This document shows, piece by piece, positions 8,597-18,151 of a DNA stretch of 64,000 bases; within the stretch, counting starts at the first letter, position 1; each line of letters opens with the position of its first letter. The position numbers and the translations under genes are program-made. The stretch is from Oenococcus oeni DSM 20252 = AWRIB129. GTDB taxonomy: Bacteria; Bacillota; Bacilli; Lactobacillales; Lactobacillaceae. The notes beneath the pieces were generated by a model, which had not been told where the DNA came from, ran no database searches, and saw only the letters and a program-made list of their open reading frames with translations. The stretch spans positions 124,001-188,000 of the forward strand of contig NZ_AQVA01000001.1 of NCBI RefSeq assembly GCF_000372485.1. Reading direction: 5' to 3'.

Positions 8597-10387
8597 GTGA
8601 GTAAATCTAAAAAAATTACCCTTTCGGCAATGGCAGTTTTATCGGCTGTTGCGTTAGCCGCTCATCCGGTCAGCGCTAAGAGCACTTCTGGAACAGTCAG
8701 TTTTCCGTCAGCATATAAGAACACCAGTGCTGCCAGTAAAAGTGCCAATAATAAAAGTACCTTAAAGGTTGCAGAACCTAACGATTCGCCTTTTGAGGGA
8801 ATTTCTGATCCGGTATTAGCATCAAATGCAGAAGATGCCGATGTGTTTGCACCTGGTGGATTGGATACGTTATTTTTTAACGATAAGAACTATAAAATAG
8901 TTAATGGCGGACTTGCCAACTTAAAATTAGACCGAAAGGCCAAGACGGCAACAATTACGATCCGCAAAAATGCTAAATGGTCAAATGGAATGGCCGTGAC
9001 AGCGAAAGATGTTGAATATGCATACGAAGTAATCGCCAATCCGAATACTACTTCACAACAATATTCTTCTGATTTTGCGACCATCGAAGGTATGACTGCT
9101 TACCACGCCGGCAAAGCTAAAACGATCTCCGGATTCACTTATCCGGATGGACAGAATGGTAAACAAGTTGTAATTCACTTTACCAAGATGTCCCCAAGCA
9201 TGAAATATGCCGGTAATTCTTTCATTTGGGATTCTGTTGAACCATATGAATACATCAAAAATGTTTCAATTGCAAAACTGGCTTCGTCAAGTCAAGTACG
9301 TAAGAACCCTATTTTTACTGGTGCCTACAAGCTCGACAAAGTAGTTGAAGGAGAATCGACAACTTGGTCTCCTAACAAGTACTATTTTGGCAAAAAGGCA
9401 AAAATCAAGCATATTGTAATTAGTGTCGTTTCTTCTAGCAACGTTGACAAGGCTATCCAGTCAAAGAAATATGATTTCACTTCACCTAATGGCGTTATGC
9501 ACGGAACCGATTATAAAGAACTGAAAAATCTTAAAGATTATTCAGTCATCGGTCTGCCGGAATTGGGTTACGATTACTTTGGTTTTAATGTCGGCCATTA
9601 CGATACTAAGACACAAAAGAATGTCATGGATAAAAACAGTAAAATGGCAAATCGCAGTCTCAGACAGGCAATGATGTATGCTTTGAATTTGGATGCGGTT
9701 GAAAAGAAGTTTGGTTATGGTGTTAGTTGGCGTGCCAATACACTCCTTCCACCAGTCTTTAGCAAATACTATAATAAATCAGCTAAAGGTTATCCATTGA
9801 ACATTAAAAAAGCCAATGAATTGCTTGATAAGGCTGGTTATAAGAAAAAGGGCAAGTGGAGAGTACGCCCTAACGGAAAACCATTAACAATTTACTTTGG
9901 TGCAATGCAGGGAACTTCCGCTCAACAAGCCGAATATCAAGATTACTTGCAGCAATGGCATAAAATTGGTCTGAATGTCAAATTGGCTACAGGCAAAGAA
10001 ATGGAAATGAATAGTTTCTATGATACTTTGGAAAAACCAAAACAAAGTAAAATCGATGTTTATGCCGCAGCTTGGAGCCTATCTTCCGAACCGACACCAA
10101 CACAAATTTACGGTGAGGATGCACCTTATAACATGGGTCATTTTGTTTCAAAGGAAAATACCAAGTTAATGAATGAAATGAATGGAAGCAAGGCTTGGAC
10201 TGAAAGTTATCGAGTTAAAGTCTTCAAAAAGTGGCAGGCATATATGAACAAAGAAGCCGCTTATGCTCCAGGCAGCTTTAGTTATACATGGGCTCCTGTT
10301 AACCATCGTGTTAAAGGATACAATGTCAGTCCTTCTAACAACGAATTCTGGAGTAATTTGTCACTTACTTCGTCTAAGATTAAGTAA
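8597..10387 (+). CDS. oppA: Oligopeptide-binding protein OppA (no lipobox)
   Basis: About 596 aa from GTG 8597, chosen because GGGAGG (8586-8591) lies 5 nt upstream; a TTG at 8582 in the same frame has no such site. Family 5 extracellular solute-binding protein: WSNGMAVTAKDVEYAYE and the C-terminal WAP..HRVKGY motifs fit OppA. The N-terminus is a signal peptide ending PVSA-KS, a signal peptidase I type site. There is no cysteine anywhere in the protein, so it cannot be lipid-anchored in the usual way. It captures peptides for OppBCDF. A 117-nt gap after oppC separates it from the transporter genes. Confidence 0.93.
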   Translation: MSKSKKITLSAMAVLSAVALAAHPVSAKSTSGTVSFPSAYKNTSAASKSANNKSTLKVAEPNDSPFEGISDPVLASNAEDADVFAPGGLDTLFFNDKNYKIVNGGLANLKLDRKAKTATITIRKNAKWSNGMAVTAKDVEYAYEVIANPNTTSQQYSSDFATIEGMTAYHAGKAKTISGFTYPDGQNGKQVVIHFTKMSPSMKYAGNSFIWDSVEPYEYIKNVSIAKLASSSQVRKNPIFTGAYKLDKVVEGESTTWSPNKYYFGKKAKIKHIVISVVSSSNVDKAIQSKKYDFTSPNGVMHGTDYKELKNLKDYSVIGLPELGYDYFGFNVGHYDTKTQKNVMDKNSKMANRSLRQAMMYALNLDAVEKKFGYGVSWRANTLLPPVFSKYYNKSAKGYPLNIKKANELLDKAGYKKKGKWRVRPNGKPLTIYFGAMQGTSAQQAEYQDYLQQWHKIGLNVKLATGKEMEMNSFYDTLEKPKQSKIDVYAAAWSLSSEPTPTQIYGEDAPYNMGHFVSKENTKLMNEMNGSKAWTESYRVKVFKKWQAYMNKEAAYAPGSFSYTWAPVNHRVKGYNVSPSNNEFWSNLSLTSSKIK

Positions 10388-10451
10388 GCTGCCGAGCATT
10401 AATTCGATAGTTTACAATTATTGATAAAGTAAAAGATATAAGTTTAGATGC

Positions 10452-10480
10452 AAGACGAGAACGTAGTTCTCGTCTTTTTA
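10452..10480 (+). terminator. Terminator of opp operon
   Basis: Perfect 11-bp stem, AAGACGAGAAC / GTTCTCGTCTT, with a 3-nt loop and a T run. Confidence 0.9.
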
Positions 10481-10511
10481 TCTGAATTTTTTTATATTTA
10501 TAAGTTAGCCT

Positions 10512-10544
10512 AAAAACTCCCGATTAATTAATCGGGAGTTTTTA
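10512..10544 (-). terminator. Terminator of the ribose operon (also works on + strand)
   Basis: Long palindrome around AATTAATT: AAAAACTCCCGATT pairs with AATCGGGAGTTTTT. A and T tracts on the two sides make it functional in both directions. Confidence 0.85.
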
Positions 10545-10569
10545 AGTAAAGATTCAAATGATTGAATAT

Positions 10570-11916
10570 TTATTTTATTGCTAATTTTTGTTTGGAAATA
10601 TCCAAGCGGTGTTCGAAATAAAAATAAGTAGTAACTATTACATAACAAATTGTTGGAACGATAAATGATAATTGCATCGAACCACTGATATCGGAAACCA
10701 GCCCCTGAATTGCCGGGATAACGGCTCCACCAACGATTGCCATTACTATAAAGGCGCCAGCTGTTTCTGTAAATCTCTTGTCCTCGACTGTATCCAAAGT
10801 GTGGGCATAGATTGTTGGCCATTCTGGTCCGAAAAAGAAACTTGTTGCAATTGCCGCATAGACAGCAGTCATGTTTGTAACCGTAGTTGTTATCAGCAAA
10901 GCGATAGTACCGAGAGCGGAAAAAACAGTCAAAACTTTTGTTACGGAAAAGCGGTTCATTAGTAGGTTGGCAACGATTTTTCCGAAGAACCAAACGGCGT
11001 AACTGTAAATCATAAAGGTACTGGCATCGCTATCGCTTATCGAATGATTCAGATCAAGTGCCAAGCGAATTGTAAATGACCAAACTGTCGTTTGCATGCC
11101 GACATAAAAGAATTGTGCCATGACACCTTTTTTAAAGCGAGAATTCTTTGCCAGATATACTAGCGTTTCTTTTAGACTCGGGCTGCTTTTCTTATCTTTA
11201 CTTGTACTGATTGCTTTTGATTTCGGCATTGGTGTGAAAGCCAAAATAGCGAGCATCAGAACCAAAACAAGCAGGATGTATTTATAGGGTTCCAGCGTTA
11301 GCTGAAGCATCTTTTCGCCATAAGCCAGTCTTTGAGCACCATGCATATTTTTCATTGTCTCTGACAAGTTTCCGACGGAACCGAAGATCAAATATTTTCC
11401 CAAAATAATTCCCATCATATCGCCCAGTGGAACCAGGGTTTGAGAAATATTCAGCCGGATATTTGCTTGTTTTTTAGGTCCAAGCATCGAACTGTAAGTA
11501 TCACAGGATGTTTCCAAGAAACTTAGACCGATTGCGATCGCGAAAATAGCAACGAGAAACATGCTGTATGTTGCCATGTTCGATGCTGGGAAAAATAATC
11601 CACAGCCGACAATGTAAAATACCAAACCGGTCATGATCGCAAATTTATAACTATTTTTTTTGATGATTAGTGAAGCTGGTATTGCAATTAAGAAGTAGGC
11701 TCCATAGAAAGCACTTTGTACAAAAGCTGTCGAAGCATCGTTCAGTTGGAAAACAGTTTTGAACTGGGTAATTAAAATATCATTTAAAGATGCTGCCGCT
11801 CCCCAAAGCGGAAATATAAGAGAAACGATTACGAATTGGAAAATGGGTGTTTTATCCAAATATCCATCGGATAACTGAATCCATCCATGTTTTTTTTCGA
11901 CTGCTGTTGATTCCAT
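10570..11916 (-). CDS. MFS sugar:H+ symporter (FucP-like), probable ribose permease
   Basis: 448 aa, twelve predicted membrane segments. It resembles the FucP subfamily of the major facilitator superfamily: an N-terminal segment with FPLWGAAASLNDILI and the central SFLETSCDTYSSMLGP motif. FucP itself carries L-fucose, but here the gene is third in an operon with rbsK and rbsD, and no fucose-pathway gene is nearby, so D-ribose import is the better inference. Shine-Dalgarno GGAGG lies just upstream. There is no rbsABC transporter here, so this would be the only ribose uptake route in the cluster. Confidence 0.8.
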   Translation of the reverse strand: MESTAVEKKHGWIQLSDGYLDKTPIFQFVIVSLIFPLWGAAASLNDILITQFKTVFQLNDASTAFVQSAFYGAYFLIAIPASLIIKKNSYKFAIMTGLVFYIVGCGLFFPASNMATYSMFLVAIFAIAIGLSFLETSCDTYSSMLGPKKQANIRLNISQTLVPLGDMMGIILGKYLIFGSVGNLSETMKNMHGAQRLAYGEKMLQLTLEPYKYILLVLVLMLAILAFTPMPKSKAISTSKDKKSSPSLKETLVYLAKNSRFKKGVMAQFFYVGMQTTVWSFTIRLALDLNHSISDSDASTFMIYSYAVWFFGKIVANLLMNRFSVTKVLTVFSALGTIALLITTTVTNMTAVYAAIATSFFFGPEWPTIYAHTLDTVEDKRFTETAGAFIVMAIVGGAVIPAIQGLVSDISGSMQLSFIVPTICYVIVTTYFYFEHRLDISKQKLAIK

Positions 11917-11949
11917 AATTTTAAACCTCCATGATTTTTTTAAGTTGAA

Positions 11950-12345
11950 TTAAAAGACTACGCCGGATTCCAAAATAATATTTGAAAATGCTGTCATCTC
12001 TCCCGTTCTGATAAAGGCATGCGTTTTGGCAAGATCTTTTTTTAATTCGGAATGAGGAACAAATTCTATTTCGACATTTGGCATCAGTTGTTTGATTGCC
12101 TGCAATTGTTCCGGATTTTTTGTTTTTATTTCATCTGCTAGATAGATTTTTTGGACTTCTAATTCTGTTAACACGTTCTTTAAAACATCGATAAAACTTG
12201 GTAAATTTTTCGTCAGAGCCAAATCGATTTTTTTTGTTCCAAGCGGAACCGGCATTCCGGCATCGCCGATTCCCAGCCAATCCATGTGTCCCATTCCGGC
12301 AATTACACTTGATATCTCTGAATTAATAACTGTTGTTTTTTTCAT
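11950..12345 (-). CDS. rbsD: D-ribose pyranase RbsD
   Basis: About 131 aa. Interconverts beta-pyranose and beta-furanose forms of ribose, giving ribokinase its substrate. The N-terminal [20 protein letters not shown] has the conserved His of the GHMD motif, and the core IGDAGMPVP is diagnostic. ATG 12345 fits the family start; TTG at 12357 is possible. The purine run AAAAAGG is 15 nt from the ATG and 3 nt from the TTG, so the start is not certain. It lies between rbsK and the symporter. Confidence 0.93.
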   Translation of the reverse strand: MKKTTVINSEISSVIAGMGHMDWLGIGDAGMPVPLGTKKIDLALTKNLPSFIDVLKNVLTELEVQKIYLADEIKTKNPEQLQAIKQLMPNVEIEFVPHSELKKDLAKTHAFIRTGEMTAFSNIILESGVVF

Positions 12346-12402
12346 ATTGAATTTCAATTTCCTTTTTAATTATTTTTTAAAGAATGACCGAATAAATTTA
12401 AA

Positions 12403-13338
12403 TCAGTTTTTAACACTTTCATAGTTCTTCTCTGCAATTCTAATTTCGTTTAGAGTTGGAATAGAAGGTTGGGCTCCCAGTCGCTGAACTGTTATTGAAC
12501 TGGCGCATTGAGCAAATGATATAGCGGATTTAATGTTTGACAAATCTTTTTTCAGCTGCGAACTTAGTGCGCCGATGAAGGTGTCTCCGGCGGCTGTTGT
12601 ATCAACTGCTTTGACATGATATGCGGATACTAATTCACTTTTTTCTTTTGTAGAATAAAAGACCCCTCTATCGCCGATTGTGATAATTAAATTATCGATA
12701 CCCATTTTTGAAAATGCTTTTGCGGTTTCAATCATCGACTTTTCATCGGTAATTTTTATGCCGGTTAAAACTGTACTTTCTGTTTCATTTGGCACGATTA
12801 AGTCGGTTAAAGTTAATAAACTAGAATCGATTTTGGACGCCGGCGCAGGATTCAAAATAGTTGTAAGACTATTTTCTTTTGCTATTTCGAAAGCTGCTTT
12901 AGTAGCATTTTGCGGGGTCTCGAATTGAGATATTAAAAAATCCGAATTTTTGATGTTGTCGCTTATTTTTTTAATATCTTCTGGACTTATTTTTTGATTT
13001 GCGCCTCCATATACTAAAATGCAATTTTGACCATTCTCGTCTAATAAAACAGTTGCTGTGCCAGTTCCTACTGTGTCATTGACCGTAATCGGCGAAACAT
13101 TGATGTGATCATTTTGAAGCGAGTCAATCATGAATTTTCCTAAATCATCATGACCGATTTGCCCAATCATTGTTGTTTGAGCACCTGAACGGACGGCGGC
13201 TACGGCTTGATTTGCTCCTTTTCCGCCGGCAGCAGAGCTTTTATCTAAAGTTTCTAGTGTTTCTCCAGGATTTGGGAAACGCTTTATTTTTAGAATAGTA
13301 TCAACATTTAAACTGCCTAAAACTATTACCTTATTCAC
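12403..13338 (-). CDS. rbsK: Ribokinase RbsK
   Basis: 311 aa from GTG 13338, supported by AGAGG upstream and by the family start (VNKVIVLGSLNVD). PfkB-family kinase that phosphorylates ribose to ribose 5-phosphate. The N-terminal GGKGANQA substrate loop and the C-terminal DTTAAGDTFIGA motif with catalytic Asp are intact. The frame stays open to 13425, but the extra 29 residues are not family-like. First gene of the operon; a RbsR-like operator and a cre-like site lie upstream. Confidence 0.95.
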   Translation of the reverse strand: MNKVIVLGSLNVDTILKIKRFPNPGETLETLDKSSAAGGKGANQAVAAVRSGAQTTMIGQIGHDDLGKFMIDSLQNDHINVSPITVNDTVGTGTATVLLDENGQNCILVYGGANQKISPEDIKKISDNIKNSDFLISQFETPQNATKAAFEIAKENSLTTILNPAPASKIDSSLLTLTDLIVPNETESTVLTGIKITDEKSMIETAKAFSKMGIDNLIITIGDRGVFYSTKEKSELVSAYHVKAVDTTAAGDTFIGALSSQLKKDLSNIKSAISFAQCASSITVQRLGAQPSIPTLNEIRIAEKNYESVKN

Positions 13339-13382
13339 AAGATCAACCTCTTTCTTATCCAAGATGAAATTCGTAAAAATTA

Positions 13383-13398
13383 AGTAAAACGCTTTACT
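13383..13398 (-). promoter_or_regulatory. RbsR/LacI-type operator before rbsK
   Basis: AGTAAAACGCTTTACT is a palindrome (7 of 8 half-site pairs) centred on CG, as expected for LacI-family repressors. It lies about 45 nt before the rbsK start, downstream of a plausible promoter (TTGAAA, 17 nt, TAGACT on the minus strand). No repressor gene is adjacent. Confidence 0.6.
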
Positions 13399-13429
13399 AA
13401 CTTCATCAATTAAATAGTCTAGCATTGTT

Positions 13430-13443
13430 TGAAAGTGTTTTCA
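13430..13443. promoter_or_regulatory. cre-like site (CcpA) between rbsK and rpiA
   Basis: TGAAAGTGTTTTCA matches the consensus TGWAANCGNTNWCA in 13 of 14 positions (T for the central C). It overlaps the predicted -35 of the rbs operon, so it would give carbon catabolite repression. Confidence 0.6.
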
Positions 13444-13538
13444 ATAATTTTTTTAATTCGGTAAAATATAAATCAATTTATTGATTGGATTATTTGAGTC
13501 TCTGATTTTTTTAAAAATTTAGGTGTATATATATTTGT

Positions 13539-14236
13539 ATGGAGAAAAATTTACAGAACGAACTTAAAAAAGAAGCCGCCATTCGGGCAGCTGAATTTGT
13601 TGAAAACGATACTGTTGTTGGCCTAGGTACTGGATCAACAGTCAAGTTTTTGGTTGATGAGTTGGGACGGAAGGTTAGAGAAGAAAATTTATCCTTTACC
13701 GGAGTGACTACTTCTAAGAGAACTGCTTCTCAAGCGGAGTCTTTGGGAATTAAGATTGTCAGTCTTGATTCAATTCCACGGATTGATCTGACGATCGATG
13801 GAGCCGATCAGGTTGATAATAATTTCAATGGGATCAAGGGTGGGGGAGCCGCTTTGCTGTGGGAAAAAATCGTTGCCACAAATTCTAAAAAAATATCTGG
13901 ATTGTCGACCAATCCAAGCTGGTCGACAGAATTGGAAGCTTTCCGCTTCCGGTTGAAGTTATTCCCTTTGGTACTTTACATGTCTTAAATAAATTCGAAG
14001 AGCTCAATCTCAATCCGGTTTTGAGATTGACGGAAAATGGAAAGAAAGTCATGACTGATTCCCAAAATTATATTATCGATTTGCATTTAAATCAGATTAT
14101 TGATCCGGCCAAGCTTTCCAATCAATTGATTAATACAGTTGGCGTGGTTGAGCATGGATTATTCTTAAATGTAGTCGATAAGGTTGTTGTTGGCAAAAAA
14201 GGCCAACCCCTCATTCTGGAAAATCCCGATAAATAA
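13539..14236 (+). pseudogene. rpiA: Ribose-5-phosphate isomerase A, frameshifted
   Basis: RpiA interconverts ribose 5-phosphate and ribulose 5-phosphate. Residues 1-116 are normal: GLGTGSTV phosphate-binding loop, TIDGADQVD and KGGGAALLWEK. The frame then breaks at the A7 tract 13887-13893. With one more A the frame continues as KKNIWIVDQSKLVDRIG and FPLPVEVIPFG, ending in GVVEHGLFL. Without it the first frame stops at 13988 and the second half is read only from about 14021. The repaired product would be 232 aa, the normal RpiA length. Either a recent mutation or a homopolymer sequencing error. It is divergent from rbsK, in keeping with ribose use. Confidence 0.9.
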
Positions 14237-14358
14237 TCAAAGCCAAAAGTATTTATATATTTTTTTGTTTTTTGTTTAATCTTCGTCTTCTTTTGTGTGT
14301 ATAATTATGCAATTTAATTTTCATTTTATGAAATGAGAAGGAAGGAGATTAAAAAACA

Positions 14359-16017
14359 CTGGGATTGATTAATTTTAAAAAACGGACAAACGTATTGCTA
14401 TTGGGAAGCTTGCTTTTGGCTAGTATCGGAAATGGTCTATTTATACCGACTGTGGCCAGTGCCAAAACAAATCCGACACTGTATTTCTCGATGCCGACTG
14501 ATTTGACAACGATGGATATGGCTTTAATGACCGATGCTTATGCCGACCAGATTGCGATTAATGTTCAGGAAGGCTTACTCAGTCGAAATGCCAAAGGCCA
14601 AGTCAAGGCTGGATTGGCTGAAAAATGGAAACATAGTTCTGACGGAAAAACTTGGACTTTTACTCTGAGAAAAGGTCTTAAATGGTCAAATGGTGACAAA
14701 CTGACTGCTTCGGATTTTGTTTATGCTTGGCAAAGAGTCGTTAATCCGAAAACTTCCAGTCAGGCGGCTTACAAATATTCTGGAATTAAAAATGCCGACG
14801 AGATTCAGGCCGGGAAAGCGAAGGTCAGTTCACTTGGAGTCGTGGCAAAAAATGATCGAACTTTAGTGGTAACGCTGGATCATCCAATGCCGCAATTTGA
14901 ATTGGAGATGGCCTCTCAATCATTCTTTGCTCAAGACCCAAAGGTCGCTAAAAAGTATGGTAAACAGCTTGGAACGGCCTCTAATAAGCAGGTTTACGAT
15001 GGCCCTTATAAGTTAACCGGTTGGAATGGTACTAACGGAAAGTTTACCTTGGTCAAGAACGAAAACTATTGGGACAAAAAACATGTTAAAACTGATAAAG
15101 TCGTTGAAACGGTCGTCAAAGAACCAACGGCTGCAATTGGTTTGTACAAAAGGGGAAAATTGGATCTAGCTCCATTGAGTTCTCAACAATCGGTTACAGC
15201 TAATAAAAAACGGTCTGATTTTAAAAAGTATTCTGGGGATGCGGTTTATTATCTCGAATATAATCAAACAGGCAAAAATAAGGGACTTGCCAACAAAAAT
15301 ATCAGGCTCGCCTTAAGTTATGCAATTGACCGGAAGGCCGTTGCTAACGAGATATCCGGTGGTATGTATACAGCGGCCACGAGTCTCGTTCCGGAAGGTG
15401 CCGGTGGCAAGACTTCAACTGGTGAGGATTTTGCAAAAGCGGCCAAAAAATATACTGGGAAATATTATAAATACAATATGAAAAAAGCCAAAAAACTTTT
15501 CAAGACCGGTTTGAAAGAGGCTGGTTTGAAAAGTTTGAAGATTTCGGTTGAAGCAACCGCTGAAAGTCCTGTGTCGAAGCCTGAAGTTGATTATCTTCAA
15601 CAAACTTGGCAGAAACTCGGTAATATAAAAGTTACGGAAAAATTCGTTCCATTCAAGCAAAGGCTACAGGATCAACAGAACCAAAATTTCGATGTAATGG
15701 TTGCTGGTTGGTCCTCTGATTTTGCCGAACCGACTGGTTTTCTGACTTTATTTACTAATAACGGAACCAATAATGATGGCAAATGGATTTCAAAAGCTTA
15801 TACGAATGCTTTTAATCGAGCAATGGACCAAGATGCTTTGAATACCAAAGCTCGGACGAAAGATGAAATCAGTGCCGAAGTTGCTCTTGCTAAAAATGCT
15901 GGAGCATCACCGGTTTACTGGAATGCTTATCCAAGTTTGGTTAATCCGAAGTTAAAAGGATTACAAAATTTTAATTCTGGTGATTCATTCTATTATAAAT
16001 ATGATTATCTTAAGTAA
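14359..16017 (+). CDS. Orphan oligopeptide-binding protein (OppA-like, no lipobox)
   Basis: About 550 aa, family 5 solute-binding protein: WKHSSDGKTWTFTLRKGLKWSNGD, then DFVYAWQRVVNP and the C-terminal SPVYWNAYPSLV. Signal peptide ends TVASA-KT (signal peptidase I type). There is no lipobox cysteine. No permease or ATPase genes flank it, so it probably shares OppBCDF at 4582-8479. Start unclear: TTG 14365 is 17 nt after the GGAG (14344-14347), while CTG 14359 in the same frame is 11 nt after it; a stop at 14350 closes the frame. This entry uses CTG. Confidence 0.88.
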   Translation: MGLINFKKRTNVLLLGSLLLASIGNGLFIPTVASAKTNPTLYFSMPTDLTTMDMALMTDAYADQIAINVQEGLLSRNAKGQVKAGLAEKWKHSSDGKTWTFTLRKGLKWSNGDKLTASDFVYAWQRVVNPKTSSQAAYKYSGIKNADEIQAGKAKVSSLGVVAKNDRTLVVTLDHPMPQFELEMASQSFFAQDPKVAKKYGKQLGTASNKQVYDGPYKLTGWNGTNGKFTLVKNENYWDKKHVKTDKVVETVVKEPTAAIGLYKRGKLDLAPLSSQQSVTANKKRSDFKKYSGDAVYYLEYNQTGKNKGLANKNIRLALSYAIDRKAVANEISGGMYTAATSLVPEGAGGKTSTGEDFAKAAKKYTGKYYKYNMKKAKKLFKTGLKEAGLKSLKISVEATAESPVSKPEVDYLQQTWQKLGNIKVTEKFVPFKQRLQDQQNQNFDVMVAGWSSDFAEPTGFLTLFTNNGTNNDGKWISKAYTNAFNRAMDQDALNTKARTKDEISAEVALAKNAGASPVYWNAYPSLVNPKLKGLQNFNSGDSFYYKYDYLK

Positions 16018-16020
16018 ATA

Positions 16021-16054
16021 AAAAACGAGCTTCTAAATTGAAGCTCGTTTTTTT
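16021..16054. terminator. Bidirectional terminator
   Basis: ACGAGCTTC / GAAGCTCGT stem with 6-nt loop, A5 on one side and T8 on the other. Serves the peptide-binding gene and the convergent nucleoside operon. Confidence 0.9.
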
Positions 16055-17009
16055 ATTCCGATTTAATGTAATTAATTCCGTCTTCTTTAGGAGCTTTTGT
16101 TTTTCCAAAGAAGAGGGTCAAAACAATGATTGTTAGAACGTAAGGGAAAATTTGCAACCAGACGGCAGGAATATTTTTAATAACTGGAATTTGAGTCCCG
16201 ATTACCGATAATGATTGCGAAAGGCCGAAAAACATCGAAGCCAACATGGCTCCAATTGGGTTCCAACGGCCATAAATCATTGCTGCCATTGCAATAAAAC
16301 CTTGGCCGGCAATTGTTGAATTGGCGAAGTTCAAAGCAATCGATTCGGCGTAAAGCGCGCCACCGATTCCTCCAAGGAAACCTGAAATCAATACGCCTTG
16401 ATAACGCAAACGAGCAACATTCAAACCTAATGTATCGGCAGCTTGTGGGTTTTCGCCTACCGAACGAAGACGTAAACCGAAACGAGTTTTATAAATCACA
16501 TATGAAGCGAGAATCGATACCACGATTGACAGCAGCGCTGGATAGCTTGTATTTTGAAAGAAGAGTTTTCCCAGAATTGGAATTTTATCCAACAGAGGAA
16601 TATCGGAATAACCAAAGCTCTCATTAATTTGATTAGTCTGACCTTTTCCGTAGATTACTTTGATTAAAAAAACACCAAGAGCTGGGGCGATCAAGTTGAT
16701 AACCGTACCAGAAACGATGTGGTCTGCTCGCAGGGTAACAGTAGCTAAAGCGTGAACCCAGGCAATTGCCAGCCCGATCAGCGCTCCGACCAATAGGCCA
16801 ATCCATGGCGTTAAACTTCCAAACTGATCGGCAAAGGTTAGATTAAAAACGATTGAGCTGAAAGCACCCATGGTCATAATTCCTTCCAGACCAACGTTGA
16901 CAACACCACCATGTTCCGAGAAAGCACCGCCGACAGCTGTAAAAGCAAGTGGAGCGGAATAAATAATCGTAGTGCTGATTAATAGTGCGAGAATTGATAG
17001 AAAACTCAT
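16053..17009 (-). CDS. nupC: Nucleoside ABC transporter permease (NupC/NupQ type)
   Basis: 318 aa, about nine hydrophobic segments. Belongs to the branched-chain permease-like superfamily (Pfam BPD_transp_2): AFTAVGGAFSEHGGVVNVGLEGIM at the N-terminus and GLRLRSVGENPQAADTLGLNV in the cytoplasmic coupling loop. Last gene of bmpA-nupA-nupB-nupC; overlaps the upstream permease by 4 nt. Names follow the Lactococcus lactis BmpA-NupABC importer; substrate is inferred from that family. Confidence 0.88.
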   Translation of the reverse strand: MSFLSILALLISTTIIYSAPLAFTAVGGAFSEHGGVVNVGLEGIMTMGAFSSIVFNLTFADQFGSLTPWIGLLVGALIGLAIAWVHALATVTLRADHIVSGTVINLIAPALGVFLIKVIYGKGQTNQINESFGYSDIPLLDKIPILGKLFFQNTSYPALLSIVVSILASYVIYKTRFGLRLRSVGENPQAADTLGLNVARLRYQGVLISGFLGGIGGALYAESIALNFANSTIAGQGFIAMAAMIYGRWNPIGAMLASMFFGLSQSLSVIGTQIPVIKNIPAVWLQIFPYVLTIIVLTLFFGKTKAPKEDGINYIKSE

Positions 17010-18151
17010 GCTTCCAACTCCTTTTGTTCTTTTTTGCTAATCTTTTTTTGTTGCTGCTTTCCAGCGCCGGGGCCTTTTCCTTTATTCGAAGACGCTTGAT
17101 CGGCTGATTTTATTTTTTCGATCATTAAATCGATTAGATATCCGGTTCCAACAAAGAAAATAATCAACGCAATTACGATCGCGACGAGTTCGGTAGGAAC
17201 GCCTGATATATTTGGCATTCCCGCTCCTCCAACGGTTAAAGCAGAGAAGAGAGCGGCGGCTAAAATGACTCCAATAAAGGATCCCGATCCTAATAAGGCA
17301 ACCGCCATACCATTGAAGCCTGTCTCGGGGGTTGAATTCTGGACAAAAACATTCCCATAATGTCCTAATCCTTCTGTGACACCGCCAAGGCCCGACAAGG
17401 CTCCGGATAAAGTCATCGCCCAAATTTGCGTGGCTTTTTCATTAATACCGGCATATTTGGCTGCATCGGCATTTTTTCCAACAGCATCAATCGAAAAGCC
17501 TAAAGTCGTTTTCTTCATCACAAACCAGATTAAAAGAGTTGTAATCAGAGCGATAAAAATTCCGGCCGAAATCGATGATTGGTTGGTTAGATCCGATAAC
17601 CATTTCAAACCGATTCCACCATGATTTCCGACTTGATTGCTGGAATCAACCGTTTGTTTGATCGAGTTAGGAAAGACAGCTGTAATGGCATCATTACCAA
17701 GGTATAAGATTACATAATTCATCATTATTGTGATAATAACTTCTGAAGCTCCGAACCTGGCCCTTAAATAACCGGGAATGAAACCGGAAATTGCGCCGAT
17801 CACAACTCCGAAAGTTGTTGCGCCAATGATTATCAAAAAATCAGGTAAATGGGGGAAAGTCAGTGCGAACCAGACACTACCGACCCAAGCTCCGAAAAGT
17901 TGACCAGACATTCCAATATTGAAAAACCCTGCTTGTTGAGCAATCAAAAAAGATAATCCGGTCAAAATCAAAGGAGTCATTTGCGAGAAAATTTCACCAA
18001 TGTTTTGTGGCGTCCCAAAAGCGGTGCTGATTAAAGAACCATAGCCGGAAAAAGGATTATATCCGAAAAAGAGCATAATGATTGCTCCGGCGATCAGGCC
18101 GAAGACAACAGAGCAGATGGCAATGATCGTTTTGTTGTTTCTTGATTGCAT
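17006..18151 (-). CDS. nupB: Nucleoside ABC transporter permease (NupB/NupP type)
   Basis: 381 aa permease, same fold as its partner. FFNIGMSGQLFGAWVG near the N-terminus and GFSIDAVGKNADAAKYAGIN in the coupling loop are typical. The C-terminus has a long Lys/Gln-rich cytoplasmic tail. It overlaps the ATPase stop by 1 nt and the next permease by 4 nt, so the three are translationally coupled. Confidence 0.88.
   Translation of the reverse strand: MQSRNNKTIIAICSVVFGLIAGAIIMLFFGYNPFSGYGSLISTAFGTPQNIGEIFSQMTPLILTGLSFLIAQQAGFFNIGMSGQLFGAWVGSVWFALTFPHLPDFLIIIGATTFGVVIGAISGFIPGYLRARFGASEVIITIMMNYVILYLGNDAITAVFPNSIKQTVDSSNQVGNHGGIGLKWLSDLTNQSSISAGIFIALITTLLIWFVMKKTTLGFSIDAVGKNADAAKYAGINEKATQIWAMTLSGALSGLGGVTEGLGHYGNVFVQNSTPETGFNGMAVALLGSGSFIGVILAAALFSALTVGGAGMPNISGVPTELVAIVIALIIFFVGTGYLIDLMIEKIKSADQASSNKGKGPGAGKQQQKKISKKEQKELEA

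Noticed and set aside
10505-10993. 162-codon minus-strand ORF overlapping the sugar symporter
   Set aside because: It is the same region read in another frame, with low-complexity Asn/Arg/Cys-rich content and no family likeness.
13887-13893. Programmed ribosomal frameshift in rpiA (and similarly at the apbE A run)
   Set aside because: No slippery heptamer arrangement with a downstream pseudoknot or upstream Shine-Dalgarno stimulator was seen, and these families do not use frameshifting.
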